A DNA stretch of 64,000 bases, taken from positions 29,863 to 93,862 of the forward strand of contig JAAYDI010000032.1 in assembly GCA_012729315.1 (NCBI GenBank), given 5' to 3'. The position numbers were made by a program, and so were the translations under genes. This DNA comes from Planctomycetaceae bacterium (GTDB taxonomy: Bacteria; Planctomycetota; Planctomycetia; Pirellulales; Pirellulaceae). Below, piece by piece: positions 48,344 through 57,970 of this stretch; position 1 is the first letter of the stretch; each line of letters begins with the position of its first letter. Under the pieces are notes generated by a model. That model was not told where the DNA came from. It did not search any database and was given only the letters and a program-made list of their open reading frames with translations.

Positions 48344-48373
48344 TTGCCCCAAAACGCGGATATTCGCTAGAAT
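48344..48373 (+). promoter_or_regulatory. Candidate promoter for the SYLF gene
   Basis: TTGCCC (48344-48349) and TAGAAT (48368-48373) are 18 bases apart and about 50 bases before the GTG start at 48424. Confidence 0.45.
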
Positions 48374-48423
48374 CCCCCTCCTGCACGGAGCCTTCGACCC
48401 CGTGGAAAAGGAGTGCGCTGGTC

Positions 48424-49569
48424 GTGAAAGCAAACCTGATGTTTGGTGTGGCGAAGGCGATGCTCATAGTGCACTGCATCGCGGCCGGGGCGTTTGGGCA
48501 GTCGCAGGAAGCGGCGATTGTCGAATCAGCCACGAACGTGCTGACCGAGTTTCTCTCCATGCCGAACGAGGGGCTCCCGCGCGCGATGCTGGCCCATGCG
48601 CAGGGGCTGGTGATCGTGCCTTCCATGGTCAAAGTGGGCCTGGTGGCTGGCGTACGGCACGGCAAAGGCATCGCGGTGATTCGCGACGACAAAGGCGTGT
48701 GGCGACCGCCGACGTTCGTGACGATGACCGGCGGCAGTGTGGGTCTGCAGGGTGGCATCCAGTCGACGGATGTAATCCTGGTATTCAACACGCGCGGCAG
48801 CGTGGCCAATCTGCTGCAGGGCAAGTTCACGGTCGGCATCGATGCGGCAGCAGCCGCGGGGCCGATTGGCCGCCAGGCGTCGGCCGCCACCGATACACGA
48901 CTGCAGGCCGAGATCTACTCGTATTCGCGCAGCCGCGGCCTGTTTGCCGGCGCCGCGGTCGACGGGTCGGTGTTACAGACCGACATGGCGGCCAGTCAGC
49001 AGTATTACCATGCGGCTGGCCTGCGTGCCGACGGCACGGCCAGCGTACCGAACGCGCAGTTCCCGCCGTCCACCACGCGGCTGCTGGCGACCCTGGCGGC
49101 CCATGCGCCGGCCGCCGAACCGGTGACCACGCAGGCCGCCACCGGTGCAGCGGCACCACCGGCCGCTTCCGCCATGCCGGCCAATGCAGCGCCGGCCAAT
49201 ACAGCCCAGACCAATACAGCGCAGGACACGTTTACAGCCACGCGGCTGGAGTTGGTGCAAGCCGCCCAGGAACTTGGCGCAATGCTGGACGAATCCTGGC
49301 GCAACTATCTGGCTCTGCCGCGCGGCGTCTTCACCGGCCATGCGGTCCCGACCATCGAGAGCCTCGAGCAGGCGCTCAGACGCTACGAAGCGGTCATCGC
49401 CGACAGCCGCTACCAGCTGCTGCTCGACCGCCAGGAATTCCAGCAGCTTTACGGGCTTCTGCAGACATATACCGAACAGGTACGGCAGGCTTCTCCGGCG
49501 GCCAGCCCGCCGCCGTCGGCGGATGCTGGTCTGCCCGTGCGCATCCGCAAGACAGGCCAGACAGGATAG
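48424..49569 (+). CDS. Exported SYLF (Ysc84-like) lipid-binding domain protein
   Basis: 381 residues with a signal peptide (AKAMLIVHCIAAGAFGQ). Residues 30-200 form a SYLF domain: LPRAMLAHAQGLVIVPSMVK, TMTGGSVGLQGGIQSTDVIL and SYSRSRGLFAGAAVDGS. This is the phospholipid-binding fold of Ysc84. An Ala/Thr/Pro-rich linker (near 225-265) and a helical C-terminus follow. The start is GTG 48424, with AAGGAG about ten bases upstream. It probably binds membrane lipids in the periplasm; no partner is evident. Confidence 0.83.
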   Translation: MKANLMFGVAKAMLIVHCIAAGAFGQSQEAAIVESATNVLTEFLSMPNEGLPRAMLAHAQGLVIVPSMVKVGLVAGVRHGKGIAVIRDDKGVWRPPTFVTMTGGSVGLQGGIQSTDVILVFNTRGSVANLLQGKFTVGIDAAAAAGPIGRQASAATDTRLQAEIYSYSRSRGLFAGAAVDGSVLQTDMAASQQYYHAAGLRADGTASVPNAQFPPSTTRLLATLAAHAPAAEPVTTQAATGAAAPPAASAMPANAAPANTAQTNTAQDTFTATRLELVQAAQELGAMLDESWRNYLALPRGVFTGHAVPTIESLEQALRRYEAVIADSRYQLLLDRQEFQQLYGLLQTYTEQVRQASPAASPPPSADAGLPVRIRKTGQTG

Positions 49570-49623
49570 GCGTCGAGCCGCGCCGCAGTGTGGCACCGAC
49601 CGGTGAGCCTGTGTCCCGGCAAG

Positions 49624-49652
49624 CTGTCATCGCCGTCGCTTCGCGGTATAAT
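49624..49652 (+). promoter_or_regulatory. Candidate promoter for the second Gfo/Idh/MocA gene
   Basis: CTGTCA (49624-49629) and a perfect TATAAT (49647-49652) are 17 bases apart, 95 bases before the ATG at 49748. Confidence 0.5.
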
Positions 49653-49747
49653 GCGACCTGCCGTTGAGGCGTCATCCCTGTGTCTGCGTGCCGGAGATCC
49701 GATGGCTCTCCCGCCACGTTCTTCCCCGCAATTCGAGGAGTTGATCC

Positions 49748-51214
49748 ATGACCAGACTGACCCGCCGAGATGTTTTGAAAGCGACGGCCGCAGCGAGTAC
49801 CATCTTCCCGCTCTTCACGGTGGCCGGCACCCGCGCTTCTGGCCAGGTGGTGGGTGCCAACAATCGGGTGCGTATCGGCGTGGCCGGCATCCACGGGCGC
49901 GGCATCTCCCACATCGACGAGTATGTGCGGATACCTGACGTCGAGGTGGCCTGCCTGATCGATCCCGACACCCGGTTGTTCCGCGGAACCAGCCGGCGGA
50001 TTGCCGAACGCGCGAATACGGAGCCGAAGTGCGTCCAGGACATCCGCGTGGCCCTGGAAGACAAGAGCCTCGATGCGATCAGCGTGGCCACCTGCAATCA
50101 CTGGCACGCGTTGATGACCGTCTGGGCCTGCCAGGCCGGCAAGCACGTGTATGTCGAGAAGCCGATCAGCCACAATGTGTTTGAAGGCCGCCAATGCGTG
50201 GAAGCGGCCCGACGTTATCAGCGCATCGTGCAGCACGGCACGCAGCAGCGCAGCGATCCCAACCGCGCGCGCCAGATGGCGGCCATCCGGTCGGGCAAGT
50301 ATGGCAAGCTGCTGGTCTCCAAAGGCTACTGCTGCAAACCGCGCTGGTCGATCGGTTTCAAGCCGTGGGCACAGCCGCCGGCCGATTTCGATTTCGATCT
50401 CTGGCTCGGCCCGGCTCCGTTGCAGCCATTCCACGAGAACCTGCATCCGTACAACTGGCACTGGTTCTGGGATTTCGGCAACGGGGACACCGGCAACCAG
50501 GGGGTGCATGAAATGGACGTCGCGCGGTGGGCGATCCCCAATGCGACGCTGCCGACCAAGGTGTGGAGTGTCGGCGGCCGCTACATGCCCGAGGGCCGGG
50601 ATCAGGGGGAGACGCCCAACATGCAGCTCTCGGTCTACGAGTTCGGCGAAACGCTGCTCGTCTTCGAAACGCGCGGCCTCGTCGATAAGCCCGGCGCGCC
50701 CCCCTTCAAAGTCGCCAACGAATTCTACACGACCGAAGGGGTCATCCGGTACGACACCTGGGAAGTCGACGGCAAGTCGACCACGGATTTCCGCTTCCAT
50801 CCCCAAGATGGAAGTGAACCTCAGCTGCTGACCGGCGGCGAAGCCGAAGTGACCCCCGGCGGGGCCTTCGGGTCGTTCGTCGCTGCCGTACGGAGCGGCG
50901 ATCCCGCGCAGAACAACTGCGACGCGGAAGTCGGCCACTACTCGGCAGCCCTCTGCCACCTTGGCAACATCGCCTGCCGCCTCAGTCAGCCGCTGCAGTT
51001 CCAGCAGCCGCCAGTGCCGCTGGCCGCCCAAGCCCAGGTCGCCGAATCGCTCGGCATCATCGACGACAACCTCCGCAGCGCGAAAATCGAGCTGGCCAAC
51101 TACAACGTGCTCGAGTTCGATCCCGCGACCGAGAAGTTCGTCAGCGATCAGCAAGCCAACTCGCTGCTGACCCGCTGGTACCGCGCGCCGTTTGTCGTGC
51201 CGGAGACCGTGTAG
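49748..51214 (+). CDS. Tat-exported Gfo/Idh/MocA-family oxidoreductase
   Basis: 488 residues. Tat signal LTRRDVLKATAAASTIFPLF, then VRIGVAGIHGRGISHIDEYV (Rossmann site) and GKHVYVEKPISHNVFEGRQ with the family lysine. The substrate domain contains HQ-type phrases such as QHGTQQRSDPNRARQM and WHWFWDFGNGDTGNQGVHEM, which mark a large planctomycete subgroup. GAGGAG is seven bases before the ATG. Likely oxidises or reduces a sugar derivative in the periplasm. It is distinct in sequence from the copy at 30637-31959. Confidence 0.88.
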   Translation: MTRLTRRDVLKATAAASTIFPLFTVAGTRASGQVVGANNRVRIGVAGIHGRGISHIDEYVRIPDVEVACLIDPDTRLFRGTSRRIAERANTEPKCVQDIRVALEDKSLDAISVATCNHWHALMTVWACQAGKHVYVEKPISHNVFEGRQCVEAARRYQRIVQHGTQQRSDPNRARQMAAIRSGKYGKLLVSKGYCCKPRWSIGFKPWAQPPADFDFDLWLGPAPLQPFHENLHPYNWHWFWDFGNGDTGNQGVHEMDVARWAIPNATLPTKVWSVGGRYMPEGRDQGETPNMQLSVYEFGETLLVFETRGLVDKPGAPPFKVANEFYTTEGVIRYDTWEVDGKSTTDFRFHPQDGSEPQLLTGGEAEVTPGGAFGSFVAAVRSGDPAQNNCDAEVGHYSAALCHLGNIACRLSQPLQFQQPPVPLAAQAQVAESLGIIDDNLRSAKIELANYNVLEFDPATEKFVSDQQANSLLTRWYRAPFVVPETV

Positions 51215-51326
51215 GACCGCGCCACCGCAGCCGAGGAGAACGACGGGCCGGCGCCCCGACGACGCGGAGCCGCCGGCCCGGGACAGTGACGCTGGGAACC
51301 GTGATGCTGGCATTACGACACGGGCA

Positions 51327-51380
51327 TTACGGCGCTGGCGTTACGGCGCTGGCGTTACGGCGCTGGCGTTACGGCGCTGG
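51327..51380. repeat. 14-bp tandem repeat overlapping the end of the FG-GAP gene
   Basis: Perfect unit TTACGGCGCTGGCG repeated 3.9 times (51327, 51341, 51355, 51369). The stop codon of the leftward FG-GAP gene is the first three bases of the fourth unit, so repeat-number change would alter only the 3' flank or the last few residues. Confidence 0.9.
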
Positions 51381-53018
51381 TACTACGCCCTGGCCCTGGA
51401 CGATGGTCACGTAGCGATCGGCCGGCAAATCGCGGCAGGTATCGACGCTGCCGTCGGACCAATGCACCACGAGCTGATCGATCCGCGTATGCGGTCCCAG
51501 CCCGAAGTGCAGGCGCGGGTCGTGATAAGACAGGTATCCGCTGCCCGGCTGGTTGACGCTCACCTGCGTCAGGTTCCCGGCCTGGACCGTCACGTGCGCC
51601 GCGACGGCCGCCGCGGGACGCGTGCCGACGAGTGACACGCCCAGCCAGTGCTGGCGGTTGCCACCGTCATTGCGCAGCAGCGTGGCGGTGGCGCGCAGAT
51701 CCACATGCGAGATGATGATATCCAGGTCGCCATCGTTGTCGTAATCCCACACGGCGGCGCCGCGTGCCGACCGTTTCGTGCGGAAATACTCCCCCCGTTG
51801 CGGACCGACGTTGTGAAACTGACCCGCTCCGGAATTCTCGATCAGCAGCTGATCCTGTTCTTCGAGCCAGTCGGCCACACCATTGGCCGAGAAGACATCC
51901 AGATCCCCGTCGTTGTCGTAGTCGAACAGGGCCGAACCCCAAGCCCCCTTGCCCTGAAAGATCTGTTTCAAGCCGGAAGCGGCCGTGATGTCGTCGAACA
52001 ACCCGTTGCCCAGATTCCGGTACATCGCCCCGTATTCGAGATCGACCACCAGCATGTCGATGAGGCCGTCTCCGTCGACATCGCCGATCGAACCGTGCAT
52101 GGAACCGCCCGGATGTCCGCTGTCGTTGACGGCGACGCCAGCGGCCCGCGCCACCTCGGCAAAGGTGCGATCCGGCTGGCAGCGGAACAGGAAGTTTTCC
52201 TGATGATCGTTGGCCTGGAATACATCGAGCAGGCCGTCCCGGTCATAGTCGAAAACGGTCAACCCCATGCACATGGAATCTGGGTAGTACAATCCCACCC
52301 GTGCCGTCACATCGTGGAAGGTGCCGTCCGGCCCCTGTTCATAGAGCAGCGAGGCCTGACCGCAGTACTCGGTAGGATGTGGCATCATGTGCGGCGTCTT
52401 GGCCGTCAGGTAGTAGGGATCGAAGGCCAGGAAGTTCGCGACCATCACGTCCAGATCCCCGTCGCCGTCGTAATCCCAGAACACCGCCCCCACGCTCCAC
52501 TTGGTGTGCCCGTGGAGTTTCTCGGGCCCCACCAGCCCCAACTCGGGCGCGATGTCGGTGAACGTCCCGTCACCGTTGTTGCGGAAGAAGCGATTCGGAC
52601 CGTAGTTGAGCAGGTAGAGGTCCAGGTCGCCGTCCTCGTCAAAGTCGACCGGGACCGCCGCCATACCCCAGTACCGGTCGTCGAGACCGGCCGCCTGCGC
52701 CACCTCGGTGAACGTCCCATCACCGTTGTTGCGATACAGGTGGTTGGGCGTATCGCGAAAGACGCGCCCCTTGGGATCGCTGATATCCTCCAGATAGGTC
52801 CCATTGAGCATATAGAGATCGAGATCGCCGTCGTTATCATAATCCCAGACGGTGACCCCCGAGCCGCTGCTCTCGAGGATATTGTCGTAGGTGAAATCGC
52901 CGAACGTGTAGCGGAAGTGGATGCCCGCCTGCTGCGTCACATCCGTGAATGTCGGCTTATCGACCTGCGCGGGCACCGTCTGGGTCAAGGCGACGATCAC
53001 AAGGCACGTCAACTGCAT
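51369..53018 (-). CDS. Exported FG-GAP/VCBS propeller with ASPIC/UnbV domain
   Basis: 549 residues with a short signal peptide (LTCLVIVALTQTVPAQ). It contains about seven calcium-binding FG-GAP blades with DYDNDGDLD-type loops, for example VWDYDNDGDLDLYMLNGTYL, VDFDEDGDLDLYLLNYGPN and FDYDRDGLLDVFQANDHQE. It ends with an ASPIC/UnbV domain (IDQLVVHWSDGSVDTCRDLP). This CRTAC1-like architecture is common in planctomycetes and probably mediates binding at the cell surface. ATG 53018 is preceded by an in-frame GTG, which is an equally possible start. Followed on the same strand after a short gap by no further gene; the DUF1080 gene is 17 bases upstream. Confidence 0.85.
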   Translation of the reverse strand: MQLTCLVIVALTQTVPAQVDKPTFTDVTQQAGIHFRYTFGDFTYDNILESSGSGVTVWDYDNDGDLDLYMLNGTYLEDISDPKGRVFRDTPNHLYRNNGDGTFTEVAQAAGLDDRYWGMAAVPVDFDEDGDLDLYLLNYGPNRFFRNNGDGTFTDIAPELGLVGPEKLHGHTKWSVGAVFWDYDGDGDLDVMVANFLAFDPYYLTAKTPHMMPHPTEYCGQASLLYEQGPDGTFHDVTARVGLYYPDSMCMGLTVFDYDRDGLLDVFQANDHQENFLFRCQPDRTFAEVARAAGVAVNDSGHPGGSMHGSIGDVDGDGLIDMLVVDLEYGAMYRNLGNGLFDDITAASGLKQIFQGKGAWGSALFDYDNDGDLDVFSANGVADWLEEQDQLLIENSGAGQFHNVGPQRGEYFRTKRSARGAAVWDYDNDGDLDIIISHVDLRATATLLRNDGGNRQHWLGVSLVGTRPAAAVAAHVTVQAGNLTQVSVNQPGSGYLSYHDPRLHFGLGPHTRIDQLVVHWSDGSVDTCRDLPADRYVTIVQGQGVVPAP

Positions 53019-53035
53019 CACCGGCGCGCATCTCC

Positions 53036-53803
53036 TCAGTGCGTCACGATCCTGGGTTCCTGTACCCGCTGGTGCTCCAGTTCTTTCAACTCGCGCACCC
53101 AGATGTTCCGGAAACGAACCGGATTGCCGTGGTACTGCAACGCGATCGGCCCTTTGTCCTCATGCGGCTGATAGGCCGGGGGCCGATCGTAGGGCGTATC
53201 GCCTTCCAGTTCAAAATGGTTCTGGATGACGACCCCGTTGTGCAGCACCGTGATGCAGGCCGGGCTGACCAGCTTGCCGTCCTGGAACCGGGGCGCTTTC
53301 CAGATGATGTCGTAGGTCTGCCACTCACCCGGCTTGCGGCAGACATTGACGAGCGGGGGGTGCTGCTTGTAGATCGCACCGCACTGGCCATCATAGTAGG
53401 TCTCGTTGTCATACGAATCGAGCACCTGCACCTCGTACCTGCCCATCAGGAACACACCGCTGTTGCTGCGCCCCTGGCCGGACCCTTCGACCTTCTCGGC
53501 CGACGCCCACTCCACGTGCAGCTGGCAATCGCCAAACACTTCCTTGCTGCTGATCTGCCCTGCACCTGCCGTGACCACTCCGTCTGCCACCAACCACTCC
53601 TCGGCCCCATTCCACTTCGACATGTCAGTACCGTCAAAGAGCACGACGGCATCCGAAGGCGGGCCAGTGGGCGGCCCCGGATCGACAACCTGCGGCTTGG
53701 CCCATTCGATGCCGCTGAGGTACTCCTGCGCGGCCGCCTGCCAGGTCACAATACAGCTCAGCAGTGCGGCCCCCACAGCGCACGAAACGATGTTGCTCTT
53801 CAT
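53036..53803 (-). CDS. DUF1080 (3-keto-disaccharide hydrolase-like) exported protein
   Basis: 255 residues with a signal peptide ([17 protein letters not shown]). The concanavalin-like DUF1080 domain starts [20 protein letters not shown] and continues with [41 protein letters not shown] and [19 protein letters not shown]. Some DUF1080 proteins cleave 3-keto-glycosides. The Gfo/Idh/MocA proteins of this window could supply the keto group, which is inference. ATG 53803 is chosen because AGGAG lies nine bases upstream. Cotranscribed with the FG-GAP gene (17-base gap). Confidence 0.88.
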   Translation of the reverse strand: MKSNIVSCAVGAALLSCIVTWQAAAQEYLSGIEWAKPQVVDPGPPTGPPSDAVVLFDGTDMSKWNGAEEWLVADGVVTAGAGQISSKEVFGDCQLHVEWASAEKVEGSGQGRSNSGVFLMGRYEVQVLDSYDNETYYDGQCGAIYKQHPPLVNVCRKPGEWQTYDIIWKAPRFQDGKLVSPACITVLHNGVVIQNHFELEGDTPYDRPPAYQPHEDKGPIALQYHGNPVRFRNIWVRELKELEHQRVQEPRIVTH

Positions 53804-54008
53804 CGACAGCATCTCCTGTTGGTACATCGGGAAGGTGGGACAGAGGAAGGCACAGTGCAGAGACCCATTATAGCCTCCCGGCACGGCGACCAACAGGGAC
53901 AGGCGCGCGGGCTGCCAGCAGATGGGATCACCGCCATCCCAGAGAAAAGGGCGCCGGCCGTCAGACCCGGTTCCACACCAGCCCGTTCCACACCAGCCCA
54001 CTCGACCG

Positions 54009-54422
54009 TCAGGCCGCATCCCGGAGCAGATGGGTCAGCACCGCGCGGAAGGCGTCAATCGTCAAGGGCTTGCTGAGGAACGCATCCATCCCAGCCGCCC
54101 GACACTCGTCTGGATTATTGTTGGACGTGAGCGCAATGACCGGGGTGTAACGCCCCATCTTCTGCTCGTGATCACGCAATGCGGCCGTCGCTGCCAGTCC
54201 GTTCATGACCGGCATTTCCACGTCCATCAACACCACGTCGTACTGTCCCTGACGCAGCCGCGCCAGGGCCTGCGCGCCATTGTCCGCCAGCGTCACGTGG
54301 TGTCCCTCGCGGGTCAACAAGCCGTGGGCCAGACGCCGATTCATCAATCCATCCTCGGCGACGAGGACTCGCAGCGGTCGTTTCGTGCTATGTGTTCGGG
54401 GTTTTTGAATCATCGTCGTCAC
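54009..54422 (-). CDS. Single-domain response regulator (CheY-like receiver)
   Basis: 137 residues, receiver domain only. Acidic pocket E23-D24, phospho-acceptor D67 in [10 protein letters not shown]99 in VIALTSN and K118 in FLSKPL are all present. It resembles the receiver of hybrid histidine kinases ([20 protein letters not shown]). No output domain or kinase gene is nearby, so the partner is unknown. It would act as a phosphorylation sink or protein-binding switch in the cytoplasm. Confidence 0.88.
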   Translation of the reverse strand: MTTMIQKPRTHSTKRPLRVLVAEDGLMNRRLAHGLLTREGHHVTLADNGAQALARLRQGQYDVVLMDVEMPVMNGLAATAALRDHEQKMGRYTPVIALTSNNNPDECRAAGMDAFLSKPLTIDAFRAVLTHLLRDAA

Positions 54423-54610
54423 CGTTACACCCGCGGCAGATGCCGTGTCGGCGTGAACAATACTGATTCGCGCGGCTTACGGGAATACTAGTTTTCACTC
54501 GAGTGGCTGTGACTTGTGACCCCGGCGCGTCTGGAGTAGCCTGTCCTGGGGGCGGTCACACCGTTCACCACACCTTGCACGGCACCGACTTTGGGGGGGC
54601 GATTGACACC

Positions 54611-56008
54611 ATGAGACGTACACGCAGCATCCGTTTTCAGCGTGTGGGAACAGGTCAGGGGGCAGCGGTGCGTGGCGGTTGCGGGTGGACCGTGACACTG
54701 TGGCTCGCCTGCGCCGCCGCGGTACACAGCGGCCTGACCACACGTCTGGCGGCCGAGAACTGGCCGCAATGGCGTGGCCCACATGGAACGGGCGTCAGTC
54801 GCGAGTCGACGGTGCCCGTTTTCTGGAGTGAAGAGCGAGCGATCACGTGGAAGTGTCCGCTGCCCGAATGGGGCAACAGCACGCCGGCGATCTGGAACGA
54901 TTCGGTGTTCGTCACCAGTCACACAGACGACGGGCGTCTGCTGCTGATACATATCGGCGCGCGTAGCGGCAAGGTCCTGTGGACCCAGCAGGTGGGAACG
55001 GGCACGGCGCCGCGCGGATCGGTACAGCGGGCGGAGCAGCGTTTTCACGCGCTGCACAATCTGGCCAGTCCCTCGCCGGTCACGAACGGGCAGGTGGTCG
55101 TGGCGCATTTCGGCAATGGCGACCTGGCCGCCTACGATTTCAGTGGCGGGCAACTGTGGAAACGTAACCTGCAAACCGACTATGGTCCGTACGTCATCTG
55201 GTACGGGCATGCTAACAGTCCCGTGATTGTCGGCGATCTGGTGATCTCGGCCTGCCTGCAGGACGCGCTGGCCGACGTGCAGGCGGAGCCGGCCGAGAGC
55301 TATCTGGTTGCACACGAGCTGACAACTGGCCGACAGCGTTGGAAGACGCCGCGCATGACCGGGGCACCGGGCGAGGAGGCAGACGCGTACACGACACCGT
55401 TGCTGGTGGATGTCGCCGGGAAGATGCAGCTGGTGGTCATGGGGGGAAACCAGCTGGATGCCTACGATCCGCACACGGGCAAGCAGTTGTGGTACCTGCC
55501 TGGCTTGACGGGTGGCCGGACCGTGGCCAACCCGACGGTGCTGGACGACACACTGTTCGCCACGCGCGGCAAAGCGGGTCCGCTGCTGGCCCTCCCGGTA
55601 GCAGACCGCTCGCCGGTCGGCGAGCTGGTGGAGCGATCGCGGCGGGAGATTCTGTGGACCAGCAATCAGGGCACGCCCGATACGTGCAGCCCCGTCGCCC
55701 ACGCGCTGCTGCTGTTCACCATCACCGACGACGGCATTGGAAGGTGCTACGACACGAAGACCGGCAAGTTGAAGTGGAAGGAGCGGTTCCCGGGCACCTA
55801 CAAGGCGTCACCCGTCCTGGTGCAGGGGCGCGTGCTGTTCCTCAACACCGCCGGACTGTGTACAGTTGTGTCGGCCTCCAGCCGCTTCGACAAGCTGGCG
55901 GAGAACCAGCTGGACGACGAGACGTTCGCTTCGCCCGCCATCGCTCACGCACACATCTACGTGCGCGGTCGCAAGACGCTGTACTGCATCGGGCGGGACT
56001 TCCGGTGA
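54611..56008 (+). CDS. Exported PQQ-like beta-propeller protein
   Basis: 465 residues. A long N-terminus leads to a signal-type helix (WTVTLWLACAAAVHSGL), then the planctomycete start NWPQWRGPHGTGVS. PQQ-like blades follow: IGARSGKVLWTQQVG, LTTGRQRWKTPRM, AYDPHTGKQLWYLPGLTGG, CYDTKTGKLKWKERFPG. It ends TLYCIGRDFR. It is only distantly similar to the PQQ-like protein at 27658-28980. ATG 54611 was chosen; there is no clear Shine-Dalgarno. A metallophosphoesterase remnant starts within its stop codon. Confidence 0.8.
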   Translation: MRRTRSIRFQRVGTGQGAAVRGGCGWTVTLWLACAAAVHSGLTTRLAAENWPQWRGPHGTGVSRESTVPVFWSEERAITWKCPLPEWGNSTPAIWNDSVFVTSHTDDGRLLLIHIGARSGKVLWTQQVGTGTAPRGSVQRAEQRFHALHNLASPSPVTNGQVVVAHFGNGDLAAYDFSGGQLWKRNLQTDYGPYVIWYGHANSPVIVGDLVISACLQDALADVQAEPAESYLVAHELTTGRQRWKTPRMTGAPGEEADAYTTPLLVDVAGKMQLVVMGGNQLDAYDPHTGKQLWYLPGLTGGRTVANPTVLDDTLFATRGKAGPLLALPVADRSPVGELVERSRREILWTSNQGTPDTCSPVAHALLLFTITDDGIGRCYDTKTGKLKWKERFPGTYKASPVLVQGRVLFLNTAGLCTVVSASSRFDKLAENQLDDETFASPAIAHAHIYVRGRKTLYCIGRDFR

Positions 56009-56289
56009 ATCCAATCCATCACCAGGTACGGAACGACGGCGCCCTATCGAACGCCGAGTGGGCTCCCCACTTCACGTGCAAAGCGGTAGGGAACGCCATC
56101 CTCGAAATCCTGCCCGAGTATCCGCACCGCAACCTGACCGTCCTGTGCGGGCATACGCACGGCTCCGGCGAGGCCCGCCCGTTGCCGAACCTGTGCATCT
56201 ATACCGGCGCTGCCGCCTACGGCTTCCCGGCGGTAAACCGCGTGATCACTGTGGGGACCGCACCAGCGTCTGGACCGCATCCACAATGA
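56005..56289 (+). pseudogene. C-terminal fragment of a metallophosphoesterase
   Basis: The frame beginning at GTG 56005, overlapping the stop of the PQQ-like gene, encodes 94 residues. About 65 of them match the end of a calcineurin-like phosphoesterase: NAEWAPHFTCKAVGNAILEI, then LTVLCGHTHGSGEARPLPNL with the metal-binding GHTHG, then CIYTGAAAYGFPAVNRVI. The N-terminal metal site is missing, so it cannot be active. The final residues run antisense into the end of the ceramidase-like gene. It is best explained as a remnant left by a deletion, although coupled expression is possible. Confidence 0.75.
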
Positions 56290-57637
56290 GCTGCTCGACC
56301 GACGGATTCCACACGCCGCAGATACCATAGTACACCATCGCGTCGCGGCCTTCGTAACGCCCCTCGGCCAGCACACGGCGGGACGGGATGTAGGCCATGA
56401 CATCGTTCGCATAGCCGGCGACCCAGGTCTGTTTGCCGCGCAATTCCGTCTTGAGTCGCAGCGCGTAATCGACCACCACTTCACCGCCAAGGAAGACCAT
56501 CTGTACCTGGTCGCCCAGCACCCAAACCTGCACCGGATAGGGGTAGGTCGCCGGCAGTTCGGTGCCTGCCGCCAGGCGTTCCAGCGCCATGGCAGCGCGC
56601 GCCTGCTGGTAGCGATCACTCCCTTGGGCGGCTTGCTCCAGCTGCTCCCGGGTCGGGATCTCGTCGAGCGGCAGCGGGACCTCCTGGTACGCGGTCCGCA
56701 GCGTGGCGGACAGCGTCTGCAGCTGGCCGTCATCGGCCAGCACAGCGCCGACCGCCTGCGCCAGCTGGCTGCCGTACTCCTGGGCCAGCGGGAGTGTGCG
56801 GCGCGGTAACGGGTTCTGGTCCGCTCCGCAGCCCGCCCAGAACAGCGCCGTGCAGCCTGGGACGCGCGTCTCCAATTCAGCCACCGCGAAGCCGGGATAG
56901 TCGCCGCACCAGAAATAGTGATCCAGCACCGTGCTATGGCACGCGTATCCCAGCACCACCGCTTTCCAGCTGCCGTCGGGTCTTCGTGCGGCCAGCACAG
57001 GGACGTCGTGGTCGCTCGGTCCCTGCAACTGACCAGCCGCCCGCAGTTCCGGGACCTGCGCTTCCGGATTGTTCCTCCGATTGACAGCAAACGTGGCGGT
57101 GCCGGATCCCCACACCAGCTCACACGGCTGCAGGTCGTTCAGCGCCTGATCCACACAGTCCAGAATCCGCTGCTGCAGCGACTCGGCATACGCGTCGACT
57201 CGCTGTTGCTGCTCGGCGCTGAGCAACCGGTAATGGAGCGGCTCAAGGTTCCGGCCCACCACCGGCCCGGAATGCGTGTGGCTGAAACACAACGCCACCT
57301 CGTTGCGGCGCAGCTTGCAGCGCTGTTCGAGCGATGCGCAGACAGCCCGCGCCAGCGTCCGATCGATACCCACCAGGTCACACGCGACAAGCACGGCCCG
57401 CGCGCCCGCACTGTCCTCCAGCGCACAGGTGCGGACCCACAGCTCCGTGTACTGGTCGTTGGCCTCGTGCGTGCGGGAGCCGTACCCCGCCATCCAGAGC
57501 GGCGTGTCAGGGGTGATCGCCACCCGCGCCACCCCCACGCGCCAGGCCGGCTCAGCCGTCGCCGGGGGGAGAGCCAGCAACCAGGTCAGGAGGCCGGCAC
57601 AGACCAGACAGACATTGCGCAAATGCGTCCACATCAT
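56246..57637 (-). CDS. Exported neutral/alkaline ceramidase-like protein
   Basis: 463 residues with a signal peptide (VCLVCAGLLTWLLALPPATA). It begins WRVGVARVAITPDTPLWMAG, the hallmark of the neutral/alkaline non-lysosomal ceramidase N-terminal domain. Metal-binding phrases are CFSHTHSGPVVGRN and GYACHSTVLD. The immunoglobulin-like C-terminal domain of true ceramidases is missing, as in many planctomycete members. It probably hydrolyses an amide or ester outside the cell; ceramide is not proven. AAGGA lies before ATG 57637. Its 3' end overlaps the metallophosphoesterase fragment. Confidence 0.83.
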   Translation of the reverse strand: MMWTHLRNVCLVCAGLLTWLLALPPATAEPAWRVGVARVAITPDTPLWMAGYGSRTHEANDQYTELWVRTCALEDSAGARAVLVACDLVGIDRTLARAVCASLEQRCKLRRNEVALCFSHTHSGPVVGRNLEPLHYRLLSAEQQQRVDAYAESLQQRILDCVDQALNDLQPCELVWGSGTATFAVNRRNNPEAQVPELRAAGQLQGPSDHDVPVLAARRPDGSWKAVVLGYACHSTVLDHYFWCGDYPGFAVAELETRVPGCTALFWAGCGADQNPLPRRTLPLAQEYGSQLAQAVGAVLADDGQLQTLSATLRTAYQEVPLPLDEIPTREQLEQAAQGSDRYQQARAAMALERLAAGTELPATYPYPVQVWVLGDQVQMVFLGGEVVVDYALRLKTELRGKQTWVAGYANDVMAYIPSRRVLAEGRYEGRDAMVYYGICGVWNPSVEQLIVDAVQTLVRSPQ

Positions 57638-57811
57638 CTTCGTCCTTCTTTCTCCCACTGGATCAACAGACCGGTTCCCGTCGAACCCCCACCGCAGCTG
57701 TGGCCTGCCGCTCGATCGCAGACCGGCGCCGCGTGCCGCACGGCACTCTGCCCCACATTATCTTGCACAAGCTGATTGTCCTTCACGACCAGGCATGTGA
57801 CAAGGGTTGCA

Positions 57812-57938
57812 CCTGGCGTGGTGAAAGGCCCGAAGAAACGGCTCTGGTGCCGGTTTTGACATTTGTTCCACCGGTGAGCCACTTCGTATTAACGGTTTAC
57901 TTCTCACTGCGAACCCTGTGTCAGGTTGGCGACCCTGC
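57812..57938. repeat. 127-bp direct repeat, copy A
   Basis: Identical in order and orientation to 63874-64000 except for three C/T differences. It starts CCTGGCGTGGTGAAAGGCCC. It is not coding in any obvious way and has no transposase nearby. The second copy runs to the window edge, so the full repeat may be longer. Confidence 0.93.
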
Positions 57939-57970
57939 ACCAGGGGTGCGGTACCGGGATAGCTGTCGTC

